A DNA stretch of 46,790 nt from Thomasclavelia cocleata (GCF_900102365.1 NZ_FOIN01000020.1:1-46790), one strand, 5' to 3'. Positions 34,147 through 44,045 are shown, counted from the first letter of the stretch. Program-made: numbers and translations. The notes: generated by a model not told the origin, from the letters alone.

Positions 34147-34701
34147 ATGAGTAAGGAATTTTTAATTATTATTATAATAGTAGTAATAATCGTGATTTAT
34201 TGTATTATGGCTTATAATACTTTAGTAAAGCTAAAAAACAGAGTTAAAACTAATTGGGCACAGATTGATGTGGTTTTAAAAAGAAGAGCCGACTTGATAC
34301 CAAATTTAGTAGAAACAGTAAAAGGGTATGCAAGTCATGAAAAAGAAACGTTAGAAAATGCTATTAAAGCTAGAAATACGTATGTAAATGCTGGAACATT
34401 GCAGGATCAATTAGTTGCTTCTAATGAGTTAAATCAAGCATTAAGTCGTTTAATGATGTTAAGTGAGGCATATCCTGATTTGAAAGCAAATGTTAATTTT
34501 ATTGAATTACAAAAGGAATTAACCGTAACAGAAGATAAGATTACTTATGCTAGACAGTTTTATAATGATTCAGTTAATAAGTATATAAATAAGACTGAAG
34601 TTTTTCCTTCAGTAATTATTGCAAAGCTTTTTGGATTTAAACCTTTTGCTTATTTTGAGATTCAAGAAGTTGATAAAGAAGTACCAAAGGTGAAATTTTA
34701 A
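34147..34701 (+). CDS. lemA: LemA family membrane protein
   Basis: 184 residues. One N-terminal membrane helix (IIIIIVVIIVIYCIMAYNTL) followed by the LemA core LKNRVKTNWAQIDVVLKRRA..LIPNLVETVKGYASHEKETL and YARQFYNDSVNKYINKTEVF. Very conserved; exact role unclear (envelope-associated). AGGAGG eight bases upstream. Next gene starts one base after the stop, so it forms an operon with the DUF2207 protein, a common pair. Confidence 0.93.
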   Translation: MSKEFLIIIIIVVIIVIYCIMAYNTLVKLKNRVKTNWAQIDVVLKRRADLIPNLVETVKGYASHEKETLENAIKARNTYVNAGTLQDQLVASNELNQALSRLMMLSEAYPDLKANVNFIELQKELTVTEDKITYARQFYNDSVNKYINKTEVFPSVIIAKLFGFKPFAYFEIQEVDKEVPKVKF

Positions 34702-34702
34702 A

Positions 34703-36439
34703 ATGAAACTAAAGAAAATAATTTTAATAGCTTTTATTTGTCTAATAAATTTAATTCCTCAAGCAGTATTTGCTGCTAGTAATGATTTAGAAGTAATAGA
34801 TATGCACATATATATCAATCAAAATGGAACTGCCACAATAAAAGAAACGTGGCAAATGGAAACAGTTGAAGGAACAGAGAATTATAAAGCCTTTAATAAT
34901 CTTCATGGTTTTACAATTACTGATTTTTCAGTTATTGATGAAAAAGGAATTAAATATGACTTTGTTGATCATTGGGATATTGATGCTAGTCGTCAAGAAA
35001 AGAAGAATAAATGTGGAATTGTAGAAACAGATACAAGTTATGAGTTGTGTTATGGAATTGGTGATTATGGTAAACATACTTATACAATGACATATACAAT
35101 TAAGCCATATGTAACACAATATGATGATGCTCAGGGAATTAATTGGCGTTTAGTTAATGAAAATATGGATCCTAAACCAACTGAATTTAAAGCAACAATT
35201 GAATCAGATTATAAATTTTATGATCAAGATTGTGATATTTGGGGATTTGGTTATGAAGGACGAGTAGTTTTTGATGATAATGGTGCAATTGTTTTATCTA
35301 ATCGTGATTTAGATACAAATCAGTTAGGTGATATTGATTATGTTAATCTTTTGGTTAGGATACCTGATGGAACATATAGTGAGGGAATTACAGTGGATGA
35401 ATCATTTGCTGCAGTACTTGATGATGCTCGTGATGAATCTAGTTATGAAGAAGATATGACAGGAATAATTGCAGTTGCAATGATTGTTATTGGGATGATA
35501 GTTTTTGTTGTTGTTATTGTAATAGTAGCTAATAATTCTAATAAAAGTAAAAAATTATATTTTAGTGATGGTAAAGATGAATTACCAACAATAAAAGAAG
35601 TCAATCCATTTAGAGATATTCCTTGTAATAAAGACATTTATTATTTTTATTATGTTGCTAATAAAATAGGTTTAATTGGACAAGATGATCGTTCAGGTAT
35701 TTTATGTGCCATGTTATTAAAGTGGATTCGTGATGGATATGTTGATTTTTCTAGAGAACCTGGCACTGGATGGTTTAAAAAGGATAAGTATGAAATTGAT
35801 TTTAGTAATGAGATTCCAACTAGTATGCCTTTTGAAGAGAAAATGTTAGGTTATTTTAGAGAAGCTAGTGGTTCTAATCAAATACTTGAAAATAAAGAAT
35901 TTGAACGTTGGTGTCGAAAAAATTATGAGGAAATTGAAGATTGGTTTAAGGATTTAAATAAATATTTTGATAAAAAACTTCAAGAACAAGGAATTAAACA
36001 TAAAGAAATAACATATAAAAAGGTTTTAGGAATTGATGTTAAGCAAGTTAACGTTGTTTATGAACCTTCGTTTAGAGATGATATTTTATATACAATGGGA
36101 TTAAAACGTTTTTTACTTGATTTTAGTAGTATTGAAGAAAAAGAAGTAATTGAAGTAAAATTGTGGGAAGAATATTTAATGTTTGCTTCAATTTTAGGAA
36201 TTGCTGATAAAGTAGAAAAACAAATTGGAACCCTTTGTCCAGAATTTAATCAATATTCAAATATTGATTACACATATACAATGTATGCAACCCGAACTTT
36301 TATGTATGGTGGAATCCGAAGTGCCAGTGCAGCTTATAGTGCAGCTCATAGTTCATCATATAGTGGTGGTGGCGGTTCTAGCTCCTTTGGAGGAGGCGGT
36401 GGAGGCTTCTCTGGTGGAGGAGGAGGCGGCAGCCGATAG
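34703..36439 (+). CDS. DUF2207 membrane protein with Gly-rich tail
   Basis: 578 residues. Signal peptide (MKLKKIILIAFICLINLIPQ..FA), extracellular DUF2207 domain (about 28-240: VIDMHIYINQNGTATIKETW, YTMTYTIKPYV), a membrane helix (about 252-276), a cytoplasmic helical domain, and a tail of SGGGGSSSFGGGGGGFSGGG. This architecture is standard for DUF2207 and is usually next to lemA, as here. It may act with LemA in envelope quality control; the function is not established. Confidence 0.88.
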   Translation: MKLKKIILIAFICLINLIPQAVFAASNDLEVIDMHIYINQNGTATIKETWQMETVEGTENYKAFNNLHGFTITDFSVIDEKGIKYDFVDHWDIDASRQEKKNKCGIVETDTSYELCYGIGDYGKHTYTMTYTIKPYVTQYDDAQGINWRLVNENMDPKPTEFKATIESDYKFYDQDCDIWGFGYEGRVVFDDNGAIVLSNRDLDTNQLGDIDYVNLLVRIPDGTYSEGITVDESFAAVLDDARDESSYEEDMTGIIAVAMIVIGMIVFVVVIVIVANNSNKSKKLYFSDGKDELPTIKEVNPFRDIPCNKDIYYFYYVANKIGLIGQDDRSGILCAMLLKWIRDGYVDFSREPGTGWFKKDKYEIDFSNEIPTSMPFEEKMLGYFREASGSNQILENKEFERWCRKNYEEIEDWFKDLNKYFDKKLQEQGIKHKEITYKKVLGIDVKQVNVVYEPSFRDDILYTMGLKRFLLDFSSIEEKEVIEVKLWEEYLMFASILGIADKVEKQIGTLCPEFNQYSNIDYTYTMYATRTFMYGGIRSASAAYSAAHSSSYSGGGGSSSFGGGGGGFSGGGGGGSR

Positions 36440-36442
36440 AAT

Positions 36443-36467
36443 AAGGTGATAGTTAGACTATCACTTT
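36443..36467 (+). terminator. Rho-independent terminator
   Basis: AAGGTGATAGT / ACTATCACTTT with a 3-nt loop, followed by TATTTT. Confidence 0.85.
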
Positions 36468-36555
36468 TATTTTAATTCTAACAATGTTGTAAGATTGTTT
36501 AAATTATTATGTGATTTTAAATGATAATAGTATAATTATTAAAAGGGGTGAAAAA

Positions 36556-37227
36556 ATGAAAATTATGATTATTGAAGATGATTTGATTTTAGCACGTGAA
36601 TTAAAGCTATTATGTAATAAATGGAATTTTATAGCTAAATATATTAAGAATTTTAAACATGTTGATCAAGAATGTTATGATTATCAGCCAGATTTAATTT
36701 TATTAGATATAAATTTACCATTTTATGATGGTTTTTATTGGTGTCAAAAGATTCGTAGTAATTCAACAGTACCAATTCTTTTTATTTCTAGTCGTGAACA
36801 AAATTCTGATAAAATTATGGCTTTAGCATCAGGTGGTGATGATTATATTGAAAAACCCTTTGATTTAGAACTATTATTGATGAAAATTAAAGCAATGTTG
36901 CGTAGAACATATGAGTATAAACATTTAGATAAAGAATATCTTGATGAAGATATTAGTTATGATATTGCTAATGGTAGTCTTACTTATAAAAATCAAGTTT
37001 TAGAATTAACTAAGTCAGAAGCTAAAATAATGACAACATTAATTCAACATCGTGCTAGTCCAGTTACAAGAGAACAATTGATGATGGTATTATGGAATAC
37101 TAATGAGTTTATTACTGATGCTACTTTATCAGTACATATTTCACGTTTACGTTACAAGTTAAAAGATTTTACTAATGGAAAAGATATTATTAAAACGAAA
37201 AAAGGAGTTGGTTATTATATTGATTAA
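36556..37227 (+). CDS. Bce-type response regulator (OmpR family)
   Basis: 223 residues from ATG 36556 (AAAAGGGGTG). Receiver domain: MIIEDD acid pair, phospho-acceptor D in LILLDINLPFYDG (about residue 53), K in IEKPFDLELL (about 102). Winged helix at about 130-223 (LTKSEAKIMTTLIQHRASPV, SVHISRLRYKLKDF). Overlaps the kinase gene by eight bases; four genes in a row form a Bce-like antimicrobial-peptide response module. Confidence 0.92.
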   Translation: MKIMIIEDDLILARELKLLCNKWNFIAKYIKNFKHVDQECYDYQPDLILLDINLPFYDGFYWCQKIRSNSTVPILFISSREQNSDKIMALASGGDDYIEKPFDLELLLMKIKAMLRRTYEYKHLDKEYLDEDISYDIANGSLTYKNQVLELTKSEAKIMTTLIQHRASPVTREQLMMVLWNTNEFITDATLSVHISRLRYKLKDFTNGKDIIKTKKGVGYYID

Positions 37228-38218
37228 TTATTTAAAAGAGCATATGTTACAAAATATTATTTATATTCTAATAATAGTATTTATAAATGTTTATTTTATT
37301 TATTTATGTGGTAGAAACTTATACATGGATGATTTGTTATATTTAGATATTATTTTAGTTTTTTTAGGATTTGTTTTATTAGTGATTAGTTATTTAAGGT
37401 ATCAACAAGTTGAAAGGATATATCAAAGAAACAGCTTTTTAACAAGTAATAAACTTAAAGAGTATTTACCAAAACAAACAATAAAAATTATTGAAAAAAA
37501 TAATTTTTATTATAGTAATGAAAATAATTATTTAAGAGGACAAATACAAGAATTATCCGATTATATTACAAAATGGTCACATGAAACAAAGTTACCAATA
37601 GCTTCATTACGTTTAATGAATGAAAGAAATAATGATCTAATATTAAAAAAAGAAATGCGTTTAGTAATAGAACAAATTCAGCTATTAGTAAATATAATGT
37701 TAATATCAAGCAAGTTAAGAAATCCTGAAAATGATATTAAAATTGAAAAAATATTAATATCTCAAGTTATTAAAGAAGCAATAAAACATCATTCTTATTT
37801 TTTAATTAATGATCACTTTACAATCAATTTAAAAGTAGAAAATGAGTATGTTTATAGTGATCGACGTTGGTTAACATATATGTTAGATCAATTTATTACG
37901 AACTCGATAAAGTATAAATCAAACAATCCTAAGTTAACATTTGTAGTTAAGCAAAATGAAAAAAAATTAACTTTAATTATTGAAGATAATGGAATTGGAA
38001 TTTCTAAAGAAGATGTTCCATATATTTTTGATTGTGGATTTATTGGACATAATCTTCGTGATGGAGATTATCGTTCTACAGGAATGGGTTTATATTTTGT
38101 TAAAGAAATAGCTAAGAAATTAGAGATTAGAGTTTTAATTGATGAAAATTTTAATTCAGGTAGTCGTTTTATTTTGGAATTTGTAGATAATGCAAAGTAT
38201 TTCTTACTAGATTACTAA
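37220..38218 (+). CDS. Bce-type intramembrane-sensing histidine kinase
   Basis: About 332 residues if TTG 37220 is used (AAAGGAG at 37201, 12 bases away); ATG 37244 is an alternative. Two membrane helices with almost no external loop (about 13-30 and 38-58), then H-box WSHETKLPIASLRLMNE, N-box LDQFITNSIKYKS, G1 DNGIGISKEDVPYIF, G2 RSTGMGLYFVKEI. The short loop means it does not sense peptide directly; Bce kinases get the signal from their ABC permease, which lies downstream. Confidence 0.9.
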   Translation: MINYLKEHMLQNIIYILIIVFINVYFIYLCGRNLYMDDLLYLDIILVFLGFVLLVISYLRYQQVERIYQRNSFLTSNKLKEYLPKQTIKIIEKNNFYYSNENNYLRGQIQELSDYITKWSHETKLPIASLRLMNERNNDLILKKEMRLVIEQIQLLVNIMLISSKLRNPENDIKIEKILISQVIKEAIKHHSYFLINDHFTINLKVENEYVYSDRRWLTYMLDQFITNSIKYKSNNPKLTFVVKQNEKKLTLIIEDNGIGISKEDVPYIFDCGFIGHNLRDGDYRSTGMGLYFVKEIAKKLEIRVLIDENFNSGSRFILEFVDNAKYFLLDY

Positions 38219-38310
38219 AATGTTAGATTAATAAAATAATTGTTAGCTAGATGTTAGGATTTTTATTGAATAAATTGTTAAACTTTAGTTGTAATCAAGG
38301 AGGATTTTAG

Positions 38311-39066
38311 ATGAAAAAAGTATTAGAGATTAAAAATCTTGTTAAAAGTTATGGACGTAAAGATTATCAAACTAAAGTTTTAAAAAATATTAATCTTGAT
38401 ATTTATGAAAATGATTTTATAGCAATTATGGGATCTTCAGGGGCTGGAAAGTCAACTTTATTGAATATGTTATCAACATTAGATAAACCAACTTATGGAC
38501 AAATTATGATTGATGGTGAAGATATTACTAAAGTTAATAACAAACGTTTATCAAAAATTCGTCAAGAAAAGATAGGATTTATTTTTCAAGATTATAACTT
38601 ATTAGACAATATGACATTACAAGATAATATTGCTTTGCCGTTAAGTTTAAATGGTAAAAAAAGTAGTAAAATTATTGAAAGAACTAAGCAAATAGCAAGT
38701 TTGTTTGGCTTAAATGAGCATTTAAATAAATATCCTTATCAGTTATCAGGAGGTCAAAAGCAGCGTGGTGCTAGTGCTCGAGCCTTAATTACAAATCCAC
38801 AAATTATTTTTGCTGATGAACCAACTGGAGCATTAGATTCAAAATCAAGTAAAGATTTATTAGAGTCATTAAAATATGCTAATGAACACGGTAAGGCAAC
38901 AATCTTGATGGTAACTCATGATGCTTATAGTGCAAGTTATGCTAAACAAGTATATATGCTTAGTGATGGAGAGATTAAATGTCGTTTAAATCATAGTGGT
39001 AATCGTCAAAAGTTTTATGATGAGATTTTAAGCTTGTTATCTTCGATGGGAAGTGATCAAGAATGA
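38311..39066 (+). CDS. BceA-like ABC transporter ATPase
   Basis: 251 residues. Walker A GSSGAGKST (about 41-49), Q-loop FQDYNLL, signature LSGGQKQRGASARALI, Walker B IIFADEPTGALDSKSS, H-loop MVTHD. MacB/BceA subgroup. AAGGAGG before the ATG. Its stop overlaps the permease start by four bases. Together they form a peptide-sensing and -removal ABC transporter. Confidence 0.94.
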   Translation: MKKVLEIKNLVKSYGRKDYQTKVLKNINLDIYENDFIAIMGSSGAGKSTLLNMLSTLDKPTYGQIMIDGEDITKVNNKRLSKIRQEKIGFIFQDYNLLDNMTLQDNIALPLSLNGKKSSKIIERTKQIASLFGLNEHLNKYPYQLSGGQKQRGASARALITNPQIIFADEPTGALDSKSSKDLLESLKYANEHGKATILMVTHDAYSASYAKQVYMLSDGEIKCRLNHSGNRQKFYDEILSLLSSMGSDQE

Positions 39067-40961
39067 GTTTATTAAAATTAGCTTATTCAAATTTTAAACG
39101 GAGCGTTAGAAATTATGTATCATTGATTGCTTCGTTGTCATTTTCGATTTTTATATTTTTTAATTTTCAAAATCTTGTTTTTTCTAATGCTATGGATGTA
39201 TTAAAAGAACGTAATAGTGATTATATTACGATCATTATTGAAGTTATTTCAGTTGTTCTTGTGATTTTTGTTTTTTTCTTTATTTGGTATGCAACAAATG
39301 TTTTTTTAGCACAACGAAAGAAAGATATTGGAATTTTTACTTTTATGGGGTTAGATAATGCCAAGATAGGTAAGATGTATGTAATTGAAGTAGGAATAAT
39401 AACAGTATTATCATTAGTTATTGGACTTTGTAGTGGAATAATATTTTCAAAGCTATTTACAATGATTTTATTAAAGTTATCAGATATTAGTGTTGATGTT
39501 TCTTTTTCGTTTAGTATTTTTCCAGTAATAATAACGATAGTTTTATTTATGGGAATTTTTATTATAATGATTATTAAAGGTTATCTTAGTATTTTAAGAA
39601 GTAGTGTTTTAGAGATGATATCAGCTAGTAAGCAAAATGAATTAAAAGAAGAAAAGGGAATAATTACTTTAATAAAAGTAATTATTGGAATTGGATTAAT
39701 AAGTGGGGGATATTATTGTGCTTTACTTGTTGGAGATATGTCGTCATTTATTTATATTTTCTATGCAGTAGTTTTAGTGATTGCTGGAATTTATTTTCTT
39801 TATGATGGATTGATTCCTTTTGTAATTAATAAGTTATCAAAGAATAAACAATATCTTTATCAAAAAGAACGTTTATTATGGATTAACAATCTTGCTTTTC
39901 GTTTAAAAAAGAATTATCGAACTTATGCAATTGTTACAATTTTAATGATCTGTTCGGTAACTGTACTGGCAACATCTTTTGCAATGAAGCAACGATATGA
40001 TAGCATTACTCATTTTAGAAATACTTATTCTTATGTTATTATGGCAACTAAACAATTAAATGAAGATGAAATAAATCATGGTATTAGTAAAACTAATGCA
40101 GTAGATTATCATAATAGTTTTAATTATCTTATTTTAAATAAAGATATAGTTAAAACTAAGTATATTTATAGTCAATATGGTGTTATTTCATATAGTCAAT
40201 TAGAAAAGGCAGCTAAAGATGCTAAAATGAATTTTGATATTCCTGAATTAAAGGATAATGAAGTAGTTAATTTAACTAGATTATATTTAATGGATATATC
40301 TAATCCAGTAAGTAATCCTACTATAGAAATTAATAAAGAAATGTATCAAATAATAGATGAAACATCAGAATCTTATTTAGGTTTAATTCAGGAAAATATT
40401 AATACTTATATAGTAAGTGATAGTGTCTATGAAAAATTAAAAAATATTGGTCAAGAGTATTATATGTATAATTATAAAATAAATAATCCTGATAATTATC
40501 AAGCATCAATAAGTTATTTAGATAATTTGGTTGAAGAGAATTCAATTAGTTATTTAGTAAATGATCCTAATGGTGGTGATATTGCTTGGGTAAGGGTAAT
40601 GTATTCTATTTGTATTTTTTTATTTTTAGTATTTATTTTAGCTAGTGGTAGTATTATTTTTATGAAGTTAAATAATGAAGCGTTTGAGGATAAAGAACGT
40701 TATGTTATTTTGAAAAAAATGGGAATTAGTAATAATACGCTGGTTAAATCAATTAAAAATGAAATTCGTTTTGCGTATTGTTGTCCATTTATTTTAATGT
40801 TGATATCTTCGTATTTTTCAGTTCATGCACTTGCTAATGTGATGAAAACAGAGTTATATATAATTAATGTAGTTAGTACAATTGTAATTTTAGTAATGTT
40901 TTATATTATTTATAAAATTTCAGTTTTAATGTTTAAAAGAAAGGTATTGAATGGAGACTAG
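39063..40961 (+). CDS. BceB-like ABC permease
   Basis: 632 residues, about ten membrane helices in the 1-1-2-... FtsX-domain order (helices near 18-40, 58-80, 110-135, 150-172, 205-225, 230-250, 285-305, then a large external loop of about 310-510, then helices near 520-545, 570-590, 600-625). The large loop between helices 7 and 8 is the peptide-binding part of BceB transporters. Closest to the BceAB group (bacitracin and other cell-wall antibiotics); the actual inducer is not readable. Confidence 0.92.
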   Translation: MSLLKLAYSNFKRSVRNYVSLIASLSFSIFIFFNFQNLVFSNAMDVLKERNSDYITIIIEVISVVLVIFVFFFIWYATNVFLAQRKKDIGIFTFMGLDNAKIGKMYVIEVGIITVLSLVIGLCSGIIFSKLFTMILLKLSDISVDVSFSFSIFPVIITIVLFMGIFIIMIIKGYLSILRSSVLEMISASKQNELKEEKGIITLIKVIIGIGLISGGYYCALLVGDMSSFIYIFYAVVLVIAGIYFLYDGLIPFVINKLSKNKQYLYQKERLLWINNLAFRLKKNYRTYAIVTILMICSVTVLATSFAMKQRYDSITHFRNTYSYVIMATKQLNEDEINHGISKTNAVDYHNSFNYLILNKDIVKTKYIYSQYGVISYSQLEKAAKDAKMNFDIPELKDNEVVNLTRLYLMDISNPVSNPTIEINKEMYQIIDETSESYLGLIQENINTYIVSDSVYEKLKNIGQEYYMYNYKINNPDNYQASISYLDNLVEENSISYLVNDPNGGDIAWVRVMYSICIFLFLVFILASGSIIFMKLNNEAFEDKERYVILKKMGISNNTLVKSIKNEIRFAYCCPFILMLISSYFSVHALANVMKTELYIINVVSTIVILVMFYIIYKISVLMFKRKVLNGD

Positions 40962-41039
40962 TTTTATTTTATGTTCAAATAATGATATAATTATATACAG
41001 GTAGTATGAATTTTGTTAAAAAGGTAGAGGATATAGAAT

Positions 41040-41497
41040 ATGAAAAAGAAACTAGGAATTATTGAAGAATTTAAAAAATTTATTACTCATGGTAATGTTA
41101 TGGATATGTGGTTGGGGTAATTGTTGATAGTGCATTTACTGCGGTTGTGACATCTTTAAATACAGATATTATTTCACCAGTTTTAGGAATATTTGGAGGG
41201 GTTGATTTTTCAGATTTACAGATTACGTTAGGTACAAGTAAGAATGCACCAGTGTTAAAATATGGGAGTTTTATTACAGCGGTAATTAATTTTTTGATTA
41301 TCGCCATGATTATTTTTTTGATTATTAAAATAATGAATAAAATAAATGAGGGCATTAAAGCGAAAATAGATGATGAAGAGGAAATATTAGTTGATGATAC
41401 TAAAGTATGTCCATATTGTATGGAAAAGATTGCAAAGGAGGCATCTAGATGTCCTCACTGTACATCAATTATAAAAGAAACTGATGATAATAATTAA
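41040..41497 (+). pseudogene. mscL: Large-conductance mechanosensitive channel, frameshifted
   Basis: The first frame (41040-41120) reads MKKKLGIIEEFKKFITHGNV MDMWLG then stops. Deleting one-base register near 41107 continues as VVGVIVDSAFTAVVTSLNTD with ISPVLGIFGG, TM2 FITAVINFLIIAMIIFLIIK and a C-terminal zinc-ribbon-like CPYCMEK..CPHCTS. The expected join is NVMDM(V/A)VGVIV, so a single G is missing near 41108. Downstream start GTG 41108 would lose the essential first helix. Likely dead or a sequencing error. Terminator follows at 41514. Confidence 0.85.
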
Positions 41498-41513
41498 GAT
41501 AGGGGATTTTATT

Positions 41514-41543
41514 AGAACCATATTTAATGATGGTTCTTTTTTT
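41514..41543 (+). terminator. Rho-independent terminator
   Basis: AGAACCAT / ATGGTTCT with TTTTTTT. Confidence 0.85.
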
Positions 41544-41743
41544 GCATATTATTTGTTTAATATTAAATTATATTGTAAAATAGCGACGAAATATAACATA
41601 GTTATATTTTTGAAGTAAAGAATGTAGTTTTTTTACTATATTATAAATTATTTATAATGTACAATTGAATGTTTTATTAGTTGTTTATATAAATATTATT
41701 AAAATTAGATAAAATAAATTTTTAAAAGAAAGGAAAAATAAAA

Positions 41744-42517
41744 ATGGAAATGTTAATAGGGATTTTGATTCCATTTATTGGAACAGTTGCAGGTTCAGCT
41801 TGTGTCTATTTTATGAAAAATAAATTGAATCTGTTGGTACAAAAATTATTATTAGGTTTTGCTTCTGGAGTAATGATTGCAGCTTCAATTTGGTCACTAT
41901 TAATTCCAGCAATGAATATGTCTGAAAATATGGGGGATTTAGCTTTTGTTCCAGCTGCAGTTGGTTTTTTGTTAGGAATAGCTTTCCTGCTTCTATTAGA
42001 TCGTAATATTCCACATATACATTTAGATAATGAAGAAGAAGGTCCAAAGAGTCAATTAAAAAAGTCAACAATGTTAGTATTAGCAGTAACTTTACATAAT
42101 ATTCCTGAAGGTATGGCAGTAGGGGTTATATTTGCAGGATTAGCATCAGGAAGTCAGGGAATTACTTATGCAGGTGCACTAGCGTTGGCTATTGGAATTG
42201 CAATTCAAAATTTTCCTGAAGGAGCGATAATATCAATGCCATTAAAAAGTTCAGGACTATCTAAGAATAAATCATTTATTTATGGTATGTTATCAGGTAT
42301 AGTAGAACCAATTGGAGCAGCAATTACTATTTTAATGTCTTCATTTGTTGTACCAATTTTACCATATCTTTTGTCCTTTGCAGCTGGAGCAATGGTTTAT
42401 GTTGTAATAGAGGAATTAATTCCTGAATCTTCACAAGGACATCATAGTAATATTGCTACAATTGGCTTTGCAATTGGTTTTGTAGTAATGATGATTTTAG
42501 ATGTGGTTTTAGGTTAA
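41744..42517 (+). CDS. ZIP-family metal transporter
   Basis: 257 residues, eight helices. Metal-site motifs: LHNIPEGMAVG (about 117-127, helix IV) and IAIQNFPEGAIISM (about 147-160, helix V); a His-rich stretch PHIHLDNEEEG in the loop between helices III and IV. This is the GufA/ZupT branch of ZIP, importing zinc, iron or manganese. AAAGGAAA before ATG. The 246 bp before it (41498-41743) hold the mscL terminator and AT-rich promoter sequence. Confidence 0.9.
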   Translation: MEMLIGILIPFIGTVAGSACVYFMKNKLNLLVQKLLLGFASGVMIAASIWSLLIPAMNMSENMGDLAFVPAAVGFLLGIAFLLLLDRNIPHIHLDNEEEGPKSQLKKSTMLVLAVTLHNIPEGMAVGVIFAGLASGSQGITYAGALALAIGIAIQNFPEGAIISMPLKSSGLSKNKSFIYGMLSGIVEPIGAAITILMSSFVVPILPYLLSFAAGAMVYVVIEELIPESSQGHHSNIATIGFAIGFVVMMILDVVLG

Positions 42518-42628
42518 TTCTGGTTTTAAAATTTAACATTTTGTTAACAAAATAGTGATACTATTTAACTATAAAATTGGTATTATAAGGGTATACATAA
42601 TCATATATTTAATGAGGAGGCGGTTTTA

Positions 42629-42802
42629 ATGAACAAATTAGCTTTAGTTGCGGTAAGCTTATTTGTAATTGTAGAAGTTTTAATTGGAGATTGTGTCATC
42701 CAGGGAATTCCGCTTTGGTTAATAGGATTAATTTTATTTAGTTTTATCTGGATGGGAATAATCTGTGTAAAAGAAAAAGTTAAAATAAAAGATTCATATT
42801 AG
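42629..42802 (+). CDS. Small membrane protein
   Basis: 57 residues, two hydrophobic segments (about 3-19 and 28-47; second GIPLWLIGLILFSFIWMGII) and a basic tail (KEKVKIKDSY). Strong RBS GAGGAGG and a proper terminator afterwards support a real gene. Function unknown; the pattern could be a small transporter-associated or stress peptide. Confidence 0.6.
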   Translation: MNKLALVAVSLFVIVEVLIGDCVIQGIPLWLIGLILFSFIWMGIICVKEKVKIKDSY

Positions 42803-42817
42803 TGTGTTAAGTAAAAT

Positions 42818-42858
42818 AGATAGGATAAGTCTTGTATGGGAATATTCCTATCTTTTTT
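42818..42858 (+). terminator. Rho-independent terminator
   Basis: AGATAGGA / TCCTATCT, 20-nt loop, then TTTTTT. Ends the small membrane protein gene. Confidence 0.75.
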
Positions 42859-42869
42859 AATATCTTAAA

Positions 42870-42890
42870 AGGTGGAAATAATTTCCACCT
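42870..42890 (-). terminator. Terminator of minus-strand membrane protein gene
   Basis: AGGTGGAAAT / ATTTCCACCT, an almost loop-less palindrome, followed on the minus strand by TTTTAAG. Confidence 0.65.
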
Positions 42891-42903
42891 AGTCTTTGAA
42901 CCT

Positions 42904-43377
42904 TTAATTACTATTTGGATTTAGTTTATCCTTTTTCCATTTTCGATATAAATAAATTAATAAAACAATTATACAACCAAGCCCCAAACTGTTCATACAT
43001 CGTTTAAAATGGGCTAAATCATTTATATCGTAAATATTAACAGTCATGAATCTGGCTTGAAAAATAACGACAAATCCAAGCGTTAATAACAAGACATTCT
43101 TTATATAATTCCAGACATTATTTTCCTTAATATAAATATATATTAAGACAATAGCATATAATATAACTAAAAAATATATTACAGAAGATAAAGCCGTAAC
43201 TACATTAGGAATAAAGTCAATACTTAGCTTTTCACTTTCACTAAAGCCGTTTGGAAAAACTTCTTCATAAACTACTGCTACTAAATAATTATTAGTAATC
43301 ACAAACTCAAAAAAACACCAAAGACCTAAAATAATATATCTCATAACTATATTAAATATATTTTGATACTTCAACAT
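42904..43377 (-). CDS. Four-helix membrane protein, function unknown
   Basis: 157 residues with four membrane helices (about 10-30, 58-80, 88-108, 130-150). GAGGGG precedes the ATG. It lies 26 bp downstream of a broken secreted-protein gene, mirroring the 45523/45018 pair, where a membrane-anchored and a secreted protein are also adjacent. No family recognised. Confidence 0.6.
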   Translation of the reverse strand: MLKYQNIFNIVMRYIILGLWCFFEFVITNNYLVAVVYEEVFPNGFSESEKLSIDFIPNVVTALSSVIYFLVILYAIVLIYIYIKENNVWNYIKNVLLLTLGFVVIFQARFMTVNIYDINDLAHFKRCMNSLGLGCIIVLLIYLYRKWKKDKLNPNSN

Positions 43378-43403
43378 AACTATTCCCCTCTCTAAATTAA
43401 ATC

Positions 43404-44045
43404 TTATTCACCATGAATTGTGCTTGTATAATATGGAGTTCTATAAGTAGTAGCCATACCATAACTACCAGCTTCAACTCTTTCATAACCATATCTATAA
43501 GTAAAATCAATACTACGATGTGCTGCAGATCCCCACTTATAAGATGTATTGATATCATATAGTTTTTCTGATATTGCTCCACCACCTGCTGGTGAATACA
43601 TGCTTACACTAGGACCACTAAATGATGTTATTACACCAGTACTCTCATTTACTCGAATAACAGCATAGCATTCTACTCCAAACGTTATTGCTTTTTCAGA
43701 ACTAAAACGATACTAGTGGGTAAATATTTTGGTAAGATTCTTTGTATTACTACTTCTGCTAGCTGTCACTTTTGACATAACCAAAACTAATTCATTATCA
43801 ATAATATAATTATAAATATTTTCGTAATTGCCTAATTCATAATTCACTTGATTTTCAGCTATAAAATTATCTTTAATACTAACACCATTGTTATTAATAA
43901 TATCGTAATTAAAATCACTACTATAGATACAATCAATTTGTTTAGTCACAAAATCTGGTACTTGTTCACTAAACGCATAACAACTACCAATTGTACTAAC
44001 TAATAATTATAATGAAAACATGACTACCATTATAATTTTTTTCAT
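43404..44045 (-). pseudogene. Secreted protein with two in-frame stops
   Basis: From ATG 44045 the frame MKKIIMVVMFSL-stop-LLVSTIGSCYAFSEQVPDF continues through a second stop (TAG at 43713-43715) between ..NLTKIFTH and YRFSSEKAITFG, then ..YAVIRVNESTGVITSF..SVSMYSPAGGGAISEKL and ends ..TSTIHGE. No frameshift is needed. The signal peptide region, the VIRVNESTGVI(T/S)S(F/Y)SGP motif and the size show it is related to 45018-45512. The TAA lies inside the signal peptide. Broken unless the stops are suppressed. Confidence 0.7.

Noticed and set aside
36225-36449. Open frame in another register over the Gly-rich tail of the DUF2207 gene
   Set aside because: Produced by the repetitive GGN codons; low-complexity translation, no RBS.
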